A program made the translations under genes and the position numbers. Positions 4,763 to 11,299 of a stretch of DNA of 11,299 nucleotides are shown here, one piece after another. The notes under the pieces are model-generated. The model was not told where the DNA came from. It saw only the letters and a program-made list of their open reading frames with translations, and searched no databases. Origin of the DNA: Coemansia sp. RSA 922 (Eukaryota > Kickxellomycota > Kickxellomycetes > Kickxellales > Kickxellaceae); contig JANBQS010000844.1 of the NCBI GenBank assembly GCA_027577415.1, positions 1-11,299 of the forward strand, read 5' to 3'. Position 1 is the first letter of the stretch; the number at the start of each line of letters is the position of its first letter.

Positions 4763-6145
4763 ATGGCGAAAGGCGGTGGACAACGACGAGCCAGGCACCG
4801 GCCACAGAGCAAGGTTCGAGACAATTCACAGGCCAGCACGTCGGCTAAGCATATAGAGCAGTCTGCTACGAGCAGTCCTAGTACCACTAACAGAGAGCCA
4901 GAGTGCGTGACCATGGTTCGGGGGCTGGCTGATACGTTGTACGCGGATCTCAGCCAGATACTGCTAAGGGAGTACGGAAAGACCAGTGAACAAATACTGG
5001 GCTCAGCCACTCTCAGCAACACTACAGATAAAGATGCTATATCCGAGGAACACACTCCAGCAGAAGCCACAAGCGATTCACAGGCATATAACAGGCTCGA
5101 GGAGGAGAACCGACAGCTGCGTGCACAGTTGGCTGAGCGCGAGGCGGAGAACGAGGGGTTACAACAGCAAATCGCTGCGCAACGGCGAGAGATTGAGGTA
5201 GCGCGCGGGCGCGCAGCACGTCTCGATGCACATACCGCTGCCGTGGCCAGAACAGATATGGATCGACCCATGACTCTACCCGAGCTTCGTACGGCGTTCC
5301 GGGGCCTGTATAGGCAGTACATGTTACGAGAGGATCACTTTATAGCCGTAGAGCGTGCAGCATCTTTGGAGTCGCAGCTATGGCAGGAGAAATTCGCACA
5401 GGCCAAAGTGCGCGAGTCCACGTATCTAGATGACCTCCGGGACCTACGTCAAAGTATCGAAACATTGTCCCAGCAGCGACCCGCACAGTATCCCGGCAGC
5501 GAAGCATTGCGAGAGCGGTTGGCGCAGTGCCAGATGTTGGTACAGACGGTGTCAGGGGAGACTACTGCGCTGCGTGCCGACTATACGGCGAAAATGCAGG
5601 GCATGGACCAGCATTTGCGTCTAATGACGAGGGATCGTGCGGATATGGAGAACAAGCTGCGGTCGGTGCAGGCAGACAACCAGCGGCTGGACGAGGTCTG
5701 CAGGGACCTCCAAACAAAGTGGCAGCAGCAGGCGTGGGAGCTACACAGTAGCAAGCGAATGTTGGAAGACAGATTGCAAACCACCGCTGCCCGTGATATG
5801 ACGCCCTTTGAGGTAGCTATGCGCCACACGGCTGCTGTTGCCACGGCAGCACTCTTTGGCAACGAAGGTGCAATGCCTGGTGTGTCGGTGCAGAGCTCTA
5901 TGTCGCCGCCCCGCCCTATTCGCATGCCCCGCCGTCCCCGCCATAATGGCAACCTTCGCGAGTCGGTGCTTCATGCAGCCACTACTACGGACAACAATGA
6001 TGGTCAGCCACATCCTTTGCCCGATCAGCGTGATTCGGTCGGTACTCTATCGGCGCAACCTCGCTTCCCTCCGCCTAGATCGGCTGACTTTACATTCAGC
6101 TTGCCCCTATCAGCAGAAATCCAGCCAGGTGTCAGTGCCATATAG
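4763..6145 (+). CDS. Coiled-coil protein of unknown function, 460 aa
   Basis: One uninterrupted ORF from ATG at 4763 (context CACCAATGG) to TAG. Residues 1-50 are basic, then Ser/Thr-rich and probably disordered. Residues 50-80 (MVRGLADTLYADLSQILLREYG) look like a compact helix. Residues 108-155 form a heptad-rich coiled coil (RLEEENRQLRAQLAE). A helical segment at 172-235 includes LRTAFRGLYRQYMLRE and an aromatic/acidic stretch. A second long coiled coil runs from about 246 to 342, Gln-rich. Residues 375-460 are Pro/Arg-rich and disordered. There is no membrane span, signal peptide, motor or kinase motif. The layout is that of a cytoskeletal, trafficking or spindle-pole scaffold, but I cannot name a family. 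Upstream space is only about 140-280 bp after the inhibitor-2 gene. A polyadenylation-like AATAAA lies at 6292-6297. Confidence 0.85.
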   Translation: MAKGGGQRRARHRPQSKVRDNSQASTSAKHIEQSATSSPSTTNREPECVTMVRGLADTLYADLSQILLREYGKTSEQILGSATLSNTTDKDAISEEHTPAEATSDSQAYNRLEEENRQLRAQLAEREAENEGLQQQIAAQRREIEVARGRAARLDAHTAAVARTDMDRPMTLPELRTAFRGLYRQYMLREDHFIAVERAASLESQLWQEKFAQAKVRESTYLDDLRDLRQSIETLSQQRPAQYPGSEALRERLAQCQMLVQTVSGETTALRADYTAKMQGMDQHLRLMTRDRADMENKLRSVQADNQRLDEVCRDLQTKWQQQAWELHSSKRMLEDRLQTTAARDMTPFEVAMRHTAAVATAALFGNEGAMPGVSVQSSMSPPRPIRMPRRPRHNGNLRESVLHAATTTDNNDGQPHPLPDQRDSVGTLSAQPRFPPPRSADFTFSLPLSAEIQPGVSAI

Positions 6146-6258
6146 CATCAGCCACCATCAGCGGGGATGTATAGTGAAACGTAGTTTCCAGACGACATTG
6201 TCTCTTTTTTTTAGCAAGTGAATAACATTGTTTTGTGCATGTCTAAATTTTGACAACT

Positions 6259-6276
6259 AGCACATATCTATGTGCT
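6259..6276. repeat. Interrupted palindrome, 8-bp arms
   Basis: AGCACATA and TATGTGCT are exact reverse complements separated by TC. It sits about 115 bp past the stop of the coiled-coil gene and is followed by a T-run, so it could form a small hairpin near the transcript 3' end. Confidence 0.5.
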
Positions 6277-6291
6277 TGATTTTTGGAGAAA

Positions 6292-6297
6292 AATAAA
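6292..6297 (+). terminator. Poly(A) signal candidate of the coiled-coil gene
   Basis: AATAAA lies about 150 bp after the TAG at 6145, within an A-rich context. This is the consensus eukaryotic polyadenylation hexamer at a plausible distance; fungal signals are loose, so the cleavage site is uncertain. Confidence 0.45.
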
Positions 6298-6316
6298 TGG
6301 ATAAAGTACAAAGTAG

Positions 6317-6336
6317 CTTGGCGACTAGTCGCCAAG
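6317..6336. repeat. Perfect 20-bp palindrome
   Basis: CTTGGCGACTAGTCGCCAAG reads identically on both strands with no spacer. It lies in the convergent gap just past the AATAAA element. It could be a dimeric-protein binding site or a hairpin stem in RNA from either strand. Confidence 0.7.
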
Positions 6337-6575
6337 GGGCTGATAAAAGAGAACTATCATGCCACTCCCCTTTTTTGCCGAGATAAACCCGGCTACGAGG
6401 ACAGTCTCTTGGGGGGTGATGTGGGAAATCAGAGCGAGCCACTTTATACCAAAAAAAAGAGGATTGCCGGACTGTACGTGCAAATCGCATTGGCCCATGA
6501 CGAATATTGAGTACATTAAAGTAAATCTAAGAGAAAGAAGGACCTGCCGTATATTACACACACACTTTACAACTA

Positions 6576-7640
6576 CTATGCAAACCACTCGGAATATGCG
6601 TTTGCTGCTGACCTGGGAGAAGGATGCATAAACTCATACTCGCCTCCAGGTGTTTGAGTACTAATGGCAAGATTAGCCATAGGCATAAGCGGCGCAGAGG
6701 TTAAATTGCAATTAACAAAATCCGCCGGCGTAGGCCACATATTGATTCCCGGGTGGTACGGTACCGAGTACGGCGACGGCACACAGTCTGTGAGCGGCGG
6801 AGTAGCCGAAATGCCGGTGCTAAAAGACGATGCCGAGAGTGGTGGCGAGTACAACGGTGTCCCCGCCATAGTGACTAATTGCTGCTGTTGCTGCTGCCTC
6901 GTAAGCATTGCCTGCTGCTGTTGCTGACTGGTGTAGGCATTGGCCAAAAGCAGTTGTGTCGCGTAGGTCGAGTCGCTGAGTGGCAAGTGCGCTAGCAAAG
7001 GGGATGAGGCAAATCCAGGTATTATGTGTGGCGGCGACAGAGACATGGACGGATACGAAACCTCTACAGCAGATTCGTCACCCGCCGTCATGTACGCCAA
7101 GCCGCCATCAGCCGGAGGTGCAATGCTGATACTTGGCAGACTCTGCGCCAGCGCTCCCACCAATGTTTTATGCCCCGGTTTCTGCTGCGCTAGCTGTGGA
7201 CCCTGGCTAACATCAAAACTTGGCGAACTATTAAGCATGAGGTCGGCCGGCGCCAGCGACCCCAAGCCAGGGTCCTGCTTAAGGCGGTCTTGCGCCGCAG
7301 CAAATGCCGACAGCGCGCGAGGTCGACGATACTGGTGCTTTGCAATATTTGTTGCTGTCGAACGCTTACGTGCTGTCGTCGGGTTGTCGATGCTATGGCG
7401 TGCCGGTTTGTAGAAACGAGCTGTAGGTCTATATACGCATTTTTCGCCCTGTGCGCTGCATCGTGTACATGCTGGACGGTTGCCACTGCACTTGCGTTTC
7501 TTGCGCCGGCAGTTTTCGCACGATCTCAGCAGTGGTACGTCAGCCGGGAACTCGTCGTCTATGTGAGTAGGTGACGATGGTGTCGAGCATCTGCTGTTGT
7601 TAGAGGCGTCGGACTCTGCTGTTGTTGCTGTGTTGTGCAT
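6576..7640 (-). CDS. Zn(II)2Cys6 fungal transcription factor, 354 aa
   Basis: The minus-strand ORF starts at ATG 7640 and ends with TAG at 6578-6576. Residues 41-68 are a zinc binuclear cluster, C-x2-C-x6-C-x6-C-x2-C-x6-C (Cys41, 44, 51, 58, 61, 68), with the basic RRKKRK (45-50) between the second and third cysteines, as in Gal4-class DNA-binding domains that contact CGG triplets. Basic stretches at 80-107 (RKR, RRPR) may add nuclear localisation or DNA contacts. The rest is Pro/Ser/Leu-rich, with two polyglutamine runs at 239-243 and 249-254 that resemble activation regions. The fungal-specific middle homology domain usually found in this class is not apparent, and the protein is shorter than the typical 600-900 residues, so it is a small zinc-cluster factor. 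Upstream on its strand lie a pyrimidine-rich leader, a 14-codon upstream ORF and a TATA box. Its targets cannot be deduced. Confidence 0.93.
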   Translation of the reverse strand: MHNTATTAESDASNNSRCSTPSSPTHIDDEFPADVPLLRSCENCRRKKRKCSGNRPACTRCSAQGEKCVYRPTARFYKPARHSIDNPTTARKRSTATNIAKHQYRRPRALSAFAAAQDRLKQDPGLGSLAPADLMLNSSPSFDVSQGPQLAQQKPGHKTLVGALAQSLPSISIAPPADGGLAYMTAGDESAVEVSYPSMSLSPPHIIPGFASSPLLAHLPLSDSTYATQLLLANAYTSQQQQQAMLTRQQQQQQLVTMAGTPLYSPPLSASSFSTGISATPPLTDCVPSPYSVPYHPGINMWPTPADFVNCNLTSAPLMPMANLAISTQTPGGEYEFMHPSPRSAANAYSEWFA

Positions 7641-7715
7641 CCTTTTGCGAGAGTTTGTGGAAAATATAAAGAAAAATAAAGGAGAGGGAGAGAGAGAGAC
7701 GAAGGAGGGGGTTGT

Positions 7716-7760
7716 CTATGTGTGCGAGAAAGAAGTGCTTCTATAGACGTCAACGAGCAT
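7716..7760 (-). promoter_or_regulatory. Short upstream ORF in the zinc-cluster factor leader
   Basis: On the minus strand, ATG at 7760 opens 14 codons (MLVDVYRSTSFSHT) and stops at TAG 7718-7716, 75 bp before the main ATG at 7640. It is the only ATG between the TATA box and the main start, so scanning ribosomes would meet it first. It may lower or condition translation of the transcription factor. Confidence 0.4.
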
Positions 7761-7931
7761 AAAAGATGGTTCGTTTTGCTGCGTATTGAGCAGTATGTGA
7801 TATGCGATTAGTAAGCACTGATTTGATGTGGCACTGACAATAGAATAAGCGCAAGGGAGGGAGCTAGTTGCAAAAATAATAGAAAAACAGGGTTCAACAG
7901 GAAGAAAAGAAAAAAGTACCCGGCGCCGACC

Positions 7932-7938
7932 TTTTATA
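7932..7938 (-). promoter_or_regulatory. TATA box of zinc-cluster factor gene
   Basis: TATAAAA on the minus strand, about 298 bp upstream of the ATG at 7640, implying a leader of roughly 260 nt. An AGGGG-rich cluster lies 30-60 bp further upstream. Confidence 0.5.
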
Positions 7939-7969
7939 GTATTATTGGCCTTGACTGTTCCTCTCACTG

Positions 7970-7998
7970 AGGGGGGAGGAAAAGGGGGATAGGGGAGG
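7970..7998. promoter_or_regulatory. Cluster of three AGGGG (STRE-like) motifs / G-tract
   Basis: AGGGG occurs at 7970, 7983 and 7991 within 29 bp, with G-tracts of six, five and four. AGGGG/CCCCT is the stress response element bound by Msn2/Msn4-type C2H2 factors in yeast. The tract sits just upstream of the minus-strand TATA box. The same sequence could form G-rich secondary structure. Confidence 0.4.
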
Positions 7999-8129
7999 CG
8001 TTAAGCTGCGTGTCACCATTACACACACAAGGAGAATAGAAGGTTTGGAAGGGAAACACAGAGCCAAGAAGAAAACAAGTGTGCTAAAAATACAAGAGGC
8101 TGATCATGCGAGGCTGCGGCATCCAATAG

Positions 8130-8252
8130 GCCAAACAGACAAACACCCCCCCAGCTCGGCCTTCGCTGTTGCTGACATATCGGGCAAGCCTCGGATTTAG
8201 TAAGCAGGGTATCTCCGAAAGCCGTTTTTTTTTCTCTTGACGTCTGTTTGGC
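8130..8252. repeat. 11-bp inverted repeat pair flanking a 101-bp segment
   Basis: GCCAAACAGAC (8130-8140) and its exact reverse complement GTCTGTTTGGC (8242-8252). The enclosed segment contains a C-run, TTAGTAAGCA and a T9 run at 8225-8233. No target-site duplication or transposase is visible, so I call it only an inverted repeat. Confidence 0.5.
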
Positions 8253-8823
8253 TACTAAATATCTCGGTCCGGGGAGCCCAGTTAGTTCTTTAACCCGGGG
8301 GAGTGGTGCAACTCTAGAATCTTGGCATCGTAATCCTTGTTCTCAAATGAGACCCGAGCTATTTGTCACCTCATACTAATCAAACAACATGCGGCCTGAC
8401 GTTGACATGAAGCAGATGTGGATCTCAAGTTTCCCTCAACACAAGTGGAGGAAAAGCCAAGACCTCTTCTCGTATCTGAGTGACAATCTCCAAGTCCGAA
8501 TGCCAAGCAAAAAAAAAAATTAACACCATCCTTTGTAGCTTTCTATAAGCCACTTGGAAATGTTAGAAGAAGCGCCAAGAAACAGGAGGGGGGACAAGTG
8601 ACAGATGCATCTTGCCTTAATTATCGTACTTTGAACATTTTGTTTTCTTTCTAATCCGAATACAAAAGGACTTTGTGCTCGCAAAACATTCGGAGAATCC
8701 CTTCTTTCCCATAAACAGCAATAGGCGATTGTTGCGTGCAGCTCATAAAAATTATGTGGCCAAATATTGGTCCGAAAGCGGTCTTGGCATATTAATACTT
8801 TGTTCTTTTTGTTCTTCTTTAGA

Positions 8824-11299
8824 ATGGCGTCGGTTTGTGCTAAATCCGAGCTTATAGCCACTGCGTGTAGTCGTACCCCACACGCTTTAGACTGGGGCAC
8901 CGAGTCTCTTGTTGCCTTTGGCGCAGGATCAATTGTAGCCCTATACGACCCCACTGACGCCCAGGGCCCCGGAATCCACACCACGCTACAGGGCCACACG
9001 AAGCGAGTGAACAGCGTCCGATTTGTACGCTCAATCTCCGGTACTTCCACTGACACCATCGTATCTGCATCAGCCGACTGCACAGCGCGCGTATGGCAGC
9101 GCACATCTCAATCGTGGGAGTGCAAATCAGTGCTCTCGGGCCACCAGAACCCAGTGATATCAACTGCGTCGATTGAGCTGGAAGACAGACGGATAATCGT
9201 GGTGACTGCTAGTACCGACGGCACCCTGCGAGTATTTGAAATAAATGGCGATAGTACTTGCATACAGACTATCGACGTAGGAAGTAGGAACGCTATAGAT
9301 GTGGCGATAACCGTGCTCCCTGATTGCGGAGCTGTTGTTCTGGCGACGGGCAATACCGATAACTGCGTGCACTTGTATACGCGGACGCAAGCAGCTGGAG
9401 AAAAGTTCACAAAGACGCTGAAATTGGCGGGACATGAGGATTGGGTCACCGCCCTAGCGTTTCTGCGGTACACGGACAGTGACACTGGGCGGGATAACTC
9501 GACTATTGCGCACTGGCAGGCTGGCGACGTGGTCTTAGCGTCGGCGTCAGAGGACAAGTACGTTCGGCTGTGGCGTATCAGCCAAGCCACAGTTCCTCAG
9601 ACGGCGGATGCTGGTCTGAACTCTGACAAGCTGGCGGCGCAAGCGATGCTCGATGCGTTTGCCTCGACTGGCGATGCCTCAGCGGCTGTTCAGCTTAGCA
9701 CGCGGGCGCATGTCATGGCCGTGGCAACTAATAGCGGGGAGAGGTCGTACGCAGTGTCGTTGGACTCGGTGCTTATTGGACATGACGGCTGGATACACTC
9801 AGTGACATGGACCTGCTTGGATGGTCTCCCATCGCTGGTATCTGCATCTGCCGACAGCTCTGTGATCGTGTGGGCGCCAGATGCTGATGCTGGTGTTTGG
9901 TCTTCAGTAGCACGGCTCGGTGAGGCCGGAGGCGCCGTCCAGGGATTCTTGGGCTCTGCCGTATCGCCCACTGGCACTAGGGTGCTTGCCCACGGGTACC
10001 AAGGCTCGCTACACATGTGGCGGGCAGCCGATGGTTTGTGGCTACCGCAGTCCTCAGTATCTGGTCACTATGCCTCTGTGCAAGACGTGTGCTGGGACCC
10101 GCGTGGTAACTACTTGCTATCGGTGTCTGTCGATCAGACTGCTCGGTTGTTTGCGCCAGTAGCCAAGGGATGGCGCGAAATTGCAAGACCACAAGTCCAT
10201 GGCTATGATATGCGCTGTGCTGCGTTTGTCGCGCCATATGTGTATGTGTCGGGTGCCGATGAAAAAGTATTGCGCGTATTCACTGCTACCCAGCAATTCG
10301 TTGCGTCGTGGCAGGCGCTTACTCACAGCAAGGTACCCGAGTCTGAGCTCAGTCGTTTGGCCGTTGGCGCATCCTTGCCTGTGCTCGGTCTGTCCAACAA
10401 GGCTGTCGATGAGGAGCAGGTCAGAGCATTGCGGGAGGCCGATGCCAATGAGCTCAATGACAATTATAGCATGCGCCAGACCCACACCGACGTCCTTGCC
10501 AATGCATCTATGAGTGCCGCTACTAGTGGAGACCCGCCATTGGAAGAACAGCTCTTGCGCCATACGCTATGGCCAGAAACCGATAAACTGTATGGCCATC
10601 CGTATGAAATTTTCGCAGTTGCTGCGGCGCATTCCGGCGACTGGATCGCGACGGCGTGCAAGGCCTCGTTGGACAAGTATGCTGCTATTCGCGTGTATTC
10701 TGCTCATACATGGCAGCCACCCAATGTCCGCGACCCCGCTGGTGGTGAGCAAAGTGTGGCGGCAGCGCCGCTGATGGCACATTCGCTTACTATTACTCGT
10801 ATGCGGTTCAGTCCCTCCGACGACAAGTACTTGCTTAGTGTTAGTAGGGACCGCTCCTGGGCAATATTCGAGAAAACCACCACTGCCGATGTGTTTGATG
10901 AGCCGACAGGACCATACCGTCTGGCCCATCATCAGATGAAAGCTCATGCCCGGATTATCTGGGATGCGGCGTGGTCTCCCGACTCCCGATTCTTTGCCAC
11001 TGTGTCGCGCGACAAGGCTATCAAATTGTGGCCCACGCCTCAAGCTGGCTCGCCGTACAGCGGTAAACCTGTGGTGCTGACGTTCCCTGAGGCCGTAACA
11101 GCCGTGGACTTTTTGCCTGCACTGGTGCATGGTCATAAATACGTACTGGCGGCAGCTTTGGAGAATGGCCAAGTGTTTGTGCTTACCGCTAAAGTGGATG
11201 ACGGAAAAGTGCCTCCGAGTGCTTGGAATACTTTTGAAGTCCCAAAGAAGGACTCCCATGTCGCAATGGTGCATCGCTTGGCATGGCGCCCACAGCTGC
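8824..11299 (+). CDS. ELP2: Elongator complex subunit 2 (WD40), 3' end off right edge
   Basis: From ATG at 8824 the frame is open for 825 codons to the window edge. Elp2 is the double beta-propeller scaffold of the Elp1-Elp2-Elp3 core; Elongator modifies the wobble uridine (U34) of tRNAs in the cytoplasm. The start, with LDWGTESLVAFGAGSIVALYDP at 22-43, matches the first strand of Elp2. WD blades are visible: GHTKRVNSV (57-65), SASADCTARVWQ (81-92), GHEDWVTALAF (203-213), SASEDKYVRLW (240-250), GHDGWIHSVTW (319-329), VSRDKAIKLW near 730. The family signatures LPVLGLSNKAV (518-528) and LWPETDKLYGHPYEIF (582-597) between the propellers are diagnostic. Fungal and animal Elp2 proteins are about 790-830 residues, so only a few residues should be missing; the last visible segment, HRLAWRPQL, is the expected C-terminal strand. 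No intron interrupts the visible part. A T/C-rich TTTAG directly before the ATG could be the acceptor of a 5' UTR intron. Confidence 0.96.
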   Translation, partial: MASVCAKSELIATACSRTPHALDWGTESLVAFGAGSIVALYDPTDAQGPGIHTTLQGHTKRVNSVRFVRSISGTSTDTIVSASADCTARVWQRTSQSWECKSVLSGHQNPVISTASIELEDRRIIVVTASTDGTLRVFEINGDSTCIQTIDVGSRNAIDVAITVLPDCGAVVLATGNTDNCVHLYTRTQAAGEKFTKTLKLAGHEDWVTALAFLRYTDSDTGRDNSTIAHWQAGDVVLASASEDKYVRLWRISQATVPQTADAGLNSDKLAAQAMLDAFASTGDASAAVQLSTRAHVMAVATNSGERSYAVSLDSVLIGHDGWIHSVTWTCLDGLPSLVSASADSSVIVWAPDADAGVWSSVARLGEAGGAVQGFLGSAVSPTGTRVLAHGYQGSLHMWRAADGLWLPQSSVSGHYASVQDVCWDPRGNYLLSVSVDQTARLFAPVAKGWREIARPQVHGYDMRCAAFVAPYVYVSGADEKVLRVFTATQQFVASWQALTHSKVPESELSRLAVGASLPVLGLSNKAVDEEQVRALREADANELNDNYSMRQTHTDVLANASMSAATSGDPPLEEQLLRHTLWPETDKLYGHPYEIFAVAAAHSGDWIATACKASLDKYAAIRVYSAHTWQPPNVRDPAGGEQSVAAAPLMAHSLTITRMRFSPSDDKYLLSVSRDRSWAIFEKTTTADVFDEPTGPYRLAHHQMKAHARIIWDAAWSPDSRFFATVSRDKAIKLWPTPQAGSPYSGKPVVLTFPEAVTAVDFLPALVHGHKYVLAAALENGQVFVLTAKVDDGKVPPSAWNTFEVPKKDSHVAMVHRLAWRPQL

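Larger units (their letters stand above)
6146..6575. other. Convergent intergenic region with two palindromes
   Basis: A 430-bp gap between the 3' ends of the coiled-coil gene (+) and the zinc-cluster gene (-). It carries an interrupted 18-bp palindrome (6259-6276), AATAAA at 6292-6297 as the likely plus-strand poly(A) signal, and a perfect 20-bp palindrome at 6317-6336. An A8 run follows TTTATACC near 6442. Overlapping short ORFs on both strands (for example 6359-6631 plus, 6257-6490 minus) show no recognisable protein and one overlaps the neighbouring gene. Confidence 0.5.
7641..8823. promoter_or_regulatory. Divergent promoter region between zinc-cluster factor and ELP2
   Basis: A 1183-bp gap, the longest in the window, with no convincing gene. 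On the zinc-factor side are a pyrimidine-rich leader on the minus strand (GA-rich 7679-7710), a short upstream ORF, a TATA box and an AGGGG cluster. In the middle are a CCAAT box (8123-8127), an 11-bp inverted repeat pair (8130-8140 / 8242-8252), a T9 run, a second TTAGTAAGCA copy and a short stretch resembling part of 5S rRNA. On the ELP2 side the sequence ends in a T/C-rich tract with a splice-acceptor-like TTTAG just before the ATG. Confidence 0.6.

Noticed and set aside
4536..4856. 106-codon ORF overlapping the start of the coiled-coil gene
   Set aside because: Out of frame with both neighbours and rich in Phe/Leu from T-runs; the same bases make better sense as a third exon of the inhibitor-2 gene followed by a promoter.
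4732..5322. 196-codon antisense ORF opposite the coiled-coil gene
   Set aside because: Ser/Arg/Ala/Cys-rich composition typical of antisense to a Glu/Gln/Arg-rich coiled coil; no domain.
6257..6631. Several 75-90-codon ORFs on both strands in the convergent gap
   Set aside because: Mutually overlapping, no motifs, one runs into the zinc-cluster coding sequence; explained by chance.
6883..6926. CTG/TTG-rich triplet tract as a possible unstable repeat
   Set aside because: It encodes the interrupted glutamine runs of the zinc-cluster protein and is too short and mixed for a pure expansion repeat.
8520..9104. 194-codon minus-strand ORF across the ELP2 start
   Set aside because: Overlaps the well-supported ELP2 coding sequence antisense and has no recognisable domain.
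8824..11299. Many antisense and alternate-frame ORFs inside ELP2
   Set aside because: The continuous 825-codon ELP2 frame with family signatures explains the region.

Overview
This window looks like ordinary nuclear chromosome from a fungus with a compact genome. It carries a fungus-type Zn(II)2Cys6 transcription factor, short introns, TATA boxes and pyrimidine-rich leaders upstream of start codons, and intergenic gaps of about 0.14 to 1.2 kb. Mostly intron-less genes in a compact layout would suit an early-diverging fungal lineage, for example Zoopagomycota/Kickxellomycotina, but that placement is inference and cannot be settled from this sequence. I see no mobile element, CRISPR array, tRNA or confident rRNA gene.

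Layout from left to right: (1) the first 60 codons of a translin-like gene on the minus strand, running off the left edge; (2) an unrecognised 134-residue ORF facing the other way; (3) three consecutive thioredoxin-fold genes on the plus strand (starts at 1314, 2159 and 2836); (4) a spliced gene for a protein phosphatase-1 inhibitor-2/Glc8-like protein, with one clear intron and possibly a second near its 3' end; (5) a 460-residue coiled-coil protein of unknown function; (6) a convergent, minus-strand, polyQ-containing zinc-cluster transcription factor; (7) a 1.18 kb divergent promoter region; (8) ELP2, the WD40 scaffold of Elongator, running off the right edge probably only a few residues before its end.

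The most interesting part is the thioredoxin array. The middle gene is a standard WCGPC thioredoxin. The downstream gene has the same core plus a roughly 75-residue Ala/Pro/Lys/Glu-rich tail. The upstream gene keeps the fold but has CCLNC in place of WCGPC and Asn in place of the buried catalytic Asp. The first two genes also share a sequence block in their 5' leaders, which points to local duplication followed by divergence.

The remaining genes are housekeeping or regulatory (translin: RNA processing; inhibitor-2: PP1 control; ELP2: tRNA wobble-uridine modification) and show no evident shared pathway. The divergent promoter between the transcription factor and ELP2 is rich in candidate stress-type sites: AGGGG clusters, CRE-like TTGACGTCT in opposite orientations, a repeated TTAGTAAGCA and a CCAAT box. 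A perfect 20-bp palindrome sits in the convergent gap before the transcription factor.
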